Shown here: piece by piece, positions 58,162 to 64,000 of the stretch
How the letters are laid out: the number at the start of each line of letters is the position of its first letter
Position numbering within the stretch: the first letter of the stretch is position 1
Assembly (NCBI RefSeq): GCF_018320785.1
Contig: NC_054884.1
Span: forward strand, 26,413,667-26,477,666
DNA: 64,000 nt
Direction: 5' to 3'
Source of the DNA: Cheilinus undulatus
Taxonomy: Eukaryota > Chordata > Actinopteri > Labriformes > Labridae
Notes under the pieces: generated by a model
What the model saw: the letters and a program-made list of their open reading frames with translations, nothing else
Told to the model about the DNA's origin: nothing
The model's database searches: none
Translations under genes and position numbers: made by a program

Positions 58162-61100
58162 ATGGCTGGTGTTGGTTTCCGACGGTGGGCCCAAGCCCTT
58201 TCAAAGGGGAGAGTTTATGGCATTTCAGGCGCATTGTCGGGTGCTAGAGCAGGTCAGTTTTGTTAAAGCATTTGGCCAAACAGTGTGACTAGTTTCTCGT
58301 AAAATACTAGGCGTAGTTTAATGTTTAAAGCCTCAAATAGACGTAACCTTGACATGCTAATGTTAGCTTACATTACTGAACGGCTACAGCTATTCTGAAT
58401 GAGTGTGAAGGCCGAAAGAATACCATTGTTTTTTCCTCACTGTTACTCAAAGCCTTATAAAACCAGAGAGATTTTTTTTAACTACAGTGCATTTTTGGTG
58501 TTTCAGCCTCTGCTGCGTCAAAGGATACTCTGCCTGGTCCATATCCGAGGACTCCTGAGGAGAAAGCTGCTGCTGCAAAGAAGTACAACTTGAGGGTTGA
58601 GGACTATGAACCATATCCTGACAACGGCGAGGGGTGAGCTTTATGTAGAAAGAAACGCACCATTCATAGAAAATTAGTTCAGATAGTTTCTTTATTCTCT
58701 GATCAGTAAGGTGAAACTCACTCATTGTTAACACCAAATATCACCGCAGAGTAAATCAGGGTTAACCGAATCTGTACAGATTAGTACAGTAATTAACATC
58801 TGATACTATTATATTTTTAAGATATGGAGACTATCCTAAGCTACCAGACAGGGCTCAACAAGAGAGAGACCCCTGGTACAAGTGGGACCACCCTGACCTG
58901 AGGAGGAACTGGGGAGAGCCGGTAAGAGAGACTAATAATGTTCTTTCATGTTGAAAGTATTTACTATTGTGATGTCAGTCACAGATGTGCCTCAGATGTA
59001 TTGGCCATATTTCTGCTTGTACAAGCTTATCACAAAAAGTTGATGTAATGTATATCTTCAGGTAATACATGGCGATGGATTGCATTTTTTTATGCTTTGT
59101 TTAGTGTTGTCATGGTTAAACCTCAAATCAAATGGCATTTTTGTGATCGATGCATGATAATGCAAGATCTTTAAATGAAATGCCAATAATTCAGAAATTT
59201 CTGAGTGACCTGTTTCAGTTTGAATCTTAATGATTGCTGTTAAACTTCTTTTGTTCAAAGGGCCCCAATAAAATGATAGATGTTTTTAGTACTTAAGACA
59301 GGCTCCAACTCAATATCTTGCTTTTAAGATTTTCTTATTTGCCATTCTCAACTGTGTGCATTTTCATAAGCCCAGTTCTCAATTCTGTTTAAAGCCATGA
59401 TAGGTATGCCCATGAGATGTAAATAACAGGTTACACGTAGGTTTAAAAAAGGGATATATTGTGATACCTGTGCCATTTTTCAAGGTAGTGCTTGTTACAG
59501 AGGCAAAACCAATCGCTGCACTTTCTTATCAGAATGATGTAAATACCAGAAGATATTAGTGTAAAATGTTTATTATCAGTATTGGCAGATATGAAGATTT
59601 CTGCAGTAATTTCCAACTAGTATAGTTGCTTTAAATGTCTGCTATAAGTAGAGATTTAGGCTGGACCAACAGACCGATTTCAGCTGAAGCCTTTTCTTTG
59701 TTTCTCCCAATTTCTTAAATTTTAACGTGTTCTTATGATGAAATTTGTATCTTTTTCATCCTTAAACTTGAAAGTGTATTCTAAGGATGGAAGTTTTAGT
59801 TCTGATTTACAATTATTATCTGTATCAAATAACAGTACCAGCAAAAAAATAATTTTCAAACATCTGCATATTGGATATCGACAAAAATCCGATAGTGTGT
59901 ATCCCTAGCAAAAACAGGATCAGCAAAGCCAGTTGGGGGGCGCAACACTTGTGAGTGTGTGTGCATGTTTGATGGTGTTCATGTGGAGCTCCTGCTGTGC
60001 CATGCTCTCTCACCAAAACTCACTTTGAATTCACTGATGGGGACAAGTAGTATCACACAGTTGTGGCATCAGTATGATTGTCTAAAGACATAAGATGGGA
60101 GAGCTTTGTTACAGCCTTTTGAATTTACCTACATAATATGGGACATGCACATAAGACACATGAGTAGGTCTCGACTGATTTTAAGTAACCATTGTCACTT
60201 TAGATTCTATATTTCTGTTTATGATTTTTAAGATAATACCATTAATTATGAATAAAACATATTTCAACATAGAAAAGAGTTGTTACTTCTAACTCTCCCA
60301 TGATGGTTCTCTTCTTCTTTTAGATGCACTGGCACTTCGACATGTTCATCAGGAACCGTGTGGATACTTCTCCCAGCCCCGTGTCCTGGTCCACTATGTG
60401 CAAACAGCTGTTTGGTTTCGTCGGCTTCATGCTGTTCATGTTCTATCTTGGGGAGGTATTTCCAGCTTACCAGCCTGTGGTAAGTAGAGATGAATGCAAG
60501 GATTTATTATCTTTGTCATATTCAGGGGATAAAAAAATGACTTGATTGTCAATATTTTACTGAAAGGGAGATGATTTGTGGCTTTATTTTAGTAATCTGG
60601 CATAGTGAATGGTTTGTTTTTAAAATGACTTGGGTTGTTGTTGCATGCTGTATACAAGGAAAATTTAACATAACAGCACTGTGATAATATGTTTTATGTA
60701 TTTATTGTTAGTAAGGGGAGACAATCCATTATAATGACTATATATTGGACTTTCATTCAAGGGGCAGCAATCAGAGCTTAAGGTCTGCTCAGACTTGAGG
60801 ATTACAAAGCTAGCTGCAAATACCTGAAACTCAACTCTGCTGAAGATAAAAAATGTCATTCAAATATAAAATTTGTATAATTAATTGACTTAAGGAGCCA
60901 ATTGCCATGTGTCCTTATGTTGAATGTTTAATCTATCAGTAAAGTTTGCAATAATTACTAAGAACAACTTTTTAACGGCTACATAACAAATTAACAACCT
61001 TGATGTAAAAATATTTTTGTTGTAATCGATTATTTTCACTCAAAAAGTTTCTATAAAGTAACAGGACTGTACACACATTGCAGAGCACATTTTTCACATT

Positions 61101-61429
61101 GTATCAACATTACAGAAACACTTTGTTGTCCCTGTTTTCTTCCCCATGGCTCCATTCTAACTTTTGCAACCTCATAGAAATTTGCTGTGTAAGTCAAGCA
61201 CAAATTTTAGGTCTTTTTGATTCTTCTAAGTGCAGTGGAATATTGATGCTTTATGACCTTGAATGTAATGCCTTTTATTTTGTGGCCTATCAATTAATTT
61301 GCACATTTTTAGTGAATAAAATGTTCTTTATTTCAGGCACCGAAACAGTACCCCTACAACAACTTGTACCTGGAAAGGGGAGGAGATCCTGAAAAACAAC
61401 CAGAAGAAGTCAAAAATTATGAAATTTAA
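58162..61429 (+). CDS. ndufb8: NADH:ubiquinone oxidoreductase subunit B8 (complex I)
   Basis: Accessory subunit in the membrane arm of mitochondrial complex I, in the inner membrane. Coding exons: 58,162-58,252; 58,507-58,633; 58,822-58,921; 60,324-60,479; 61,337-61,429; GT..AG throughout, 188 aa (human 186). The N-terminus ([20 protein letters not shown]) is Arg-rich without acidic residues, as in a mitochondrial presequence. Family hallmarks: [40 protein letters not shown], then [20 protein letters not shown]. One membrane segment is at about residues 135-149 ([15 protein letters not shown]). The C-terminus has [14 protein letters not shown] and ends in YEI. Next to sec31b, as in human. Confidence 0.97.
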
Positions 61430-61475
61430 CAACTTTAACCTGATTCTACCTGTGTAAATATATATTTCTGTCAAG

Positions 61476-61481
61476 AATAAA
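61476..61481 (+). terminator. Polyadenylation signal of ndufb8
   Basis: AATAAA 47 bases after the ndufb8 stop codon, giving a very short 3' UTR. Confidence 0.75.
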
Positions 61482-61689
61482 GATGTTAACAGTTGAAATT
61501 CTCACTGTGTTTTGTTGTATGTAGAAATGCTTTCATCCAGAAAATCTGATTTATTTGAAATTATTAAAGTAAATATTGAAATCGCTTTATAAACAGCCGT
61601 GGTCATAGCGCCTATGGATGAATATGTTGCCCTTTTCCTGAGTTTACTCTGACAGCGCGGTTACCTTAGGTCACCCCCAGATAAGAAAT

Positions 61690-61841
61690 GTCCGCGTCGG
61701 CTACCGTAGCTTAGTGACAACACGGCAAAGCACTTTGGTCGGAATCCGTCTGTGGCTAAGCTTGCTAGCTTGGATGATAAGCAGCAAGCTCGCCAGATTG
61801 TTGTGGATGTGGACAGCCAGTCTCTGATATAGACAGCTGAC
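61690..61841 (+). promoter_or_regulatory. Candidate sec31b promoter and non-coding first exon
   Basis: A strong splice donor, CTGAC|GTAAGTTAA, follows 61,841, and an acceptor (TTTCGTCCAG) ends at 62,748, 22 bases before the sec31b ATG. Sequence before the donor is balanced in composition with CG dinucleotides (GTCCGCGTCGGCTACCG near 61,690-61,706), like a promoter. A non-coding exon 1 spliced to the ATG exon is inferred; the 5' boundary is a guess. Confidence 0.4.
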
Positions 61842-62770
61842 GTAAGTTAAAAAGTGTTTCTCTTTTTCTGATGGGTTTAAATTTGTCTTATCCAACATGA
61901 GCCTTTATTTCTGTTGGAATGTAGAAACAAGGGTGGTGGCTGTTAGCCTTAGCAATGTAGGCTACGGTTATGTACTGGAGCGGCTAAACAGTATTGACGA
62001 GATGAGGTGTTACCCCAGTTGCCCATATGTTGTTAATTATTGTTGTATTCTGGGTCTTCAGCCCACACATAGATAATAAAATCTATAAATAAAGAGATGC
62101 GCAAAGTACGCGTTTGAAACTAATTACGATATGCCAATGTTAGCTCAACTGGATATGCTTTTAGCGAAAATAATTTTTCCTGAGTTGCTTGGATACTTTT
62201 GAATGTATGCCACATATTTGGTGACTGCATATCATATTCAGTCGATATAAATAATTGTTTTAACTCACTGGGAAGCTATCTTTATAAGCCAACGGTCGGC
62301 TAAGCTAACGTTAGCTGATGTTACGGTTTAACAAGTGACCGTGTCAACTCGCGACTTCAAGCCAACTGCGTACGTGGCTTAGGTTACAACAGCGTTTGAA
62401 TACCGAAATCAGTTAATTTATGAAAAAACAGTTAATGTACCATTCGCCAACTAACTTTATGCTTACAACTACTGGTCTAACTACAACAGCCGAAGACTAA
62501 TTCAACTGAGAGTCGCCAGTTAACACGGTCACACGTTACATCGTCACACCGGTGTCTTCAGGAAATAGTCGGAGACAATCTGTCAGTAAGGGTGGCACAC
62601 CTATGGAGCTAAGTTAGAAAGAATTCTAGCTATTATTGTTAGCCACACTCTGTCTTTCTGTACTTCGGAGTACTTTTCAGTCTGTAGCTCGGGTCCGGTA
62701 AATATATGTACTATTTTCTAATAAGATTAATCGTTTCCTTTCGTCCAGGACTTGAGAGTTGTAGAGGAAA

Positions 62771-63829
62771 ATGAGGCTGAAGGAGATCCAGAGGACTGCC
62801 CACCAGGCGTGGAGTCCTGCCGGGCATCATCCCATCTACTTGGCGTTAGGAACATCAGCACAGCAGCTTGATGCCTCTTTCAACACCACCGCTGCTCTGG
62901 AGATATTTGAGATGGACTTTTCAGACCCCTCTCTGGAGATGCAGCTCAGAGGAACCCTACCCACTGCAAACAGGTAACTTTGCAGAAGTAATACAAGAAA
63001 AGAATCATTCGTGAGGGTATGACTGAAAAGCAATAAGTCATCTGTCCCTGTTATTCACTGTGGAGAAGTGTCCTGGCTTCTTCTTTGATTACAGCTCTAT
63101 TTTGCTGTAACCGGTTATGACAGGTTTACAAGCTTTACCGACTGCCACCAGGAAATAACTGTCAAGAAAGCCATAGCTTGTTACTTGTCAGTGAAGAGAT
63201 CCCTAATCCTAATCATGTTCTTAATGCTTTACGGATAAGCTACATAACCCACCATATTACCCATAGCTGCCTCTGAAGCCCAAACAGCATCACAGCCCTG
63301 AATAGACCAAGGCTCTTTCCATAAAAGCTGAACATCCATTCATTATAGAAACATGAATAGCACCTCATACTGTCGTGAATAATGTGTAAGCCATTTCAAG
63401 CAAACTAAAAGCCATATTTTTCACATTCTACAGGTTGCACAGTATTGTGTGGGTGAATTTTGGCTCTGGAGCTGATGGCACTGGAGGCAGGCTGGTTGGT
63501 GGTGGTGAAAATGGCACTTTAACTGTATATAACCCAGAGGTCATAATGAGCTCTGGAGCAGAGGCAATAGTGGGACAGTCTGACAAGCACACAGGACCCA
63601 TTAGAGCACTCGATTTCAACCCTTTTCAGGTAATTGTCCTCTCCTACAGTCTTCTGTCTTAATAGACAGTTTATAAAGAAGTTATCTATCCTACTATACA
63701 TAATTAATAATTCTCAAAACTCTCCTCCAACAGAGCAATCTCCTTGCATCAGGAGCAAACGATTCAGAGATATATATCTGGGATCTGAACAACTTCAGCA
63801 GTCCAATGACACCAGGCGCAAAAACACAG
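62771..63829 (+). CDS. sec31b: SEC31 homologue B, COPII outer coat (5' part only)
   Basis: SEC31 pairs with SEC13 to form the outer cage of COPII vesicles leaving the endoplasmic reticulum. Visible coding exons: 62,771-62,973; 63,434-63,629; 63,734-63,829 (residues 1-165), GT..AG; the next exon lies beyond the window. The N-terminus [20 protein letters not shown], then [34 protein letters not shown], the [16 protein letters not shown] and [15 protein letters not shown] blocks and [20 protein letters not shown] belong to the N-terminal WD40 propeller of SEC31. SEC31B is preferred to SEC31A because it neighbours ndufb8 as in human and because of LVGGGENG and ALDFNPFQ. The ATG matches the family start and follows GAAA. 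Confidence 0.94.
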
Positions 63830-64000
63830 GTGAGCGAGAGATTGAAGGGGTCAAAGGTGGGATGTCACACATCTTTTGTGATGGATGAGTTTGCATTTCC
63901 CTTTTACTGTGATCTATTCACTGTGAAAATGAAAAGGAAAAGTAGAACCTTGAATAGAAAACAGGTGGTTTTGTACTTGTTTCTTTGCCTTTGTAGTTTT
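63830..64000 (+). other. sec31b intron 3, runs off the window
   Basis: Begins GTGAGCGAGAG right after the last visible exon. The following sequence does not encode SEC31 and the window ends before the next acceptor. Confidence 0.85.

Overview
This is vertebrate nuclear DNA, most likely from a teleost fish. Supporting evidence: genes split by GT/AG introns, three identifiable teleost-type Tc1/mariner relics plus a further Tc1-type fragment, two families of tRNA-derived SINEs, hAT-like MITEs, AT-rich intergenic DNA, and orthologues of human FBXL15, NDUFB8 and SEC31B packed together. It is not microbial: there are no operons, CRISPR arrays or prophage, and most open reading frames in the left 51 kb are chance ORFs or transposon debris.

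Layout. Positions 1-51,500 are a gene desert: I could not support any host protein-coding gene there. It mixes mobile-element relics (Tc1 at 3.5, 18.8 and 38.9 kb; an IS630/Tc1-type relic at 32.1-33.4 kb; hAT-like elements at 25.0 and 29.8 kb; SINEs at 0.9, 12.1, 29.4, 38.6 and 45.9 kb; a widespread composite repeat at 0.6, 21.8 and 44.3 kb), degenerate simple arrays (GGTT at 16.4-17.1 kb, a GATAC-type array scattered over 24.6-29.7 kb) and about ten repeat-free blocks of richer, more balanced composition that look like conserved regulatory DNA. In human, NDUFB8 and SEC31B lie beside PAX2, a developmental gene with long-range enhancers, so a pax2-type regulatory desert is a reasonable but untested reading.

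Positions 51,528-64,000 are gene-dense. fbxl15 (minus, four coding exons, 292 aa, substrate receptor of an SCF ubiquitin ligase) stands head-to-head with a five-exon selenoprotein glutathione peroxidase (plus, 181 aa, in-frame TGA at codon 38 read as selenocysteine, with a candidate SECIS in the 3' UTR). Next is ndufb8 (plus, five exons, 188 aa, accessory subunit of respiratory complex I) with a perfect palindromic NRF-1 site just before its start codon, and finally the first three coding exons of sec31b (plus, COPII outer-coat protein), which runs off the window.

The four genes are not one pathway; they are a syntenic cluster of broadly expressed genes at the edge of the desert. All exon boundaries were read by hand from the sequence and from memory of the protein families; no search or alignment was run.
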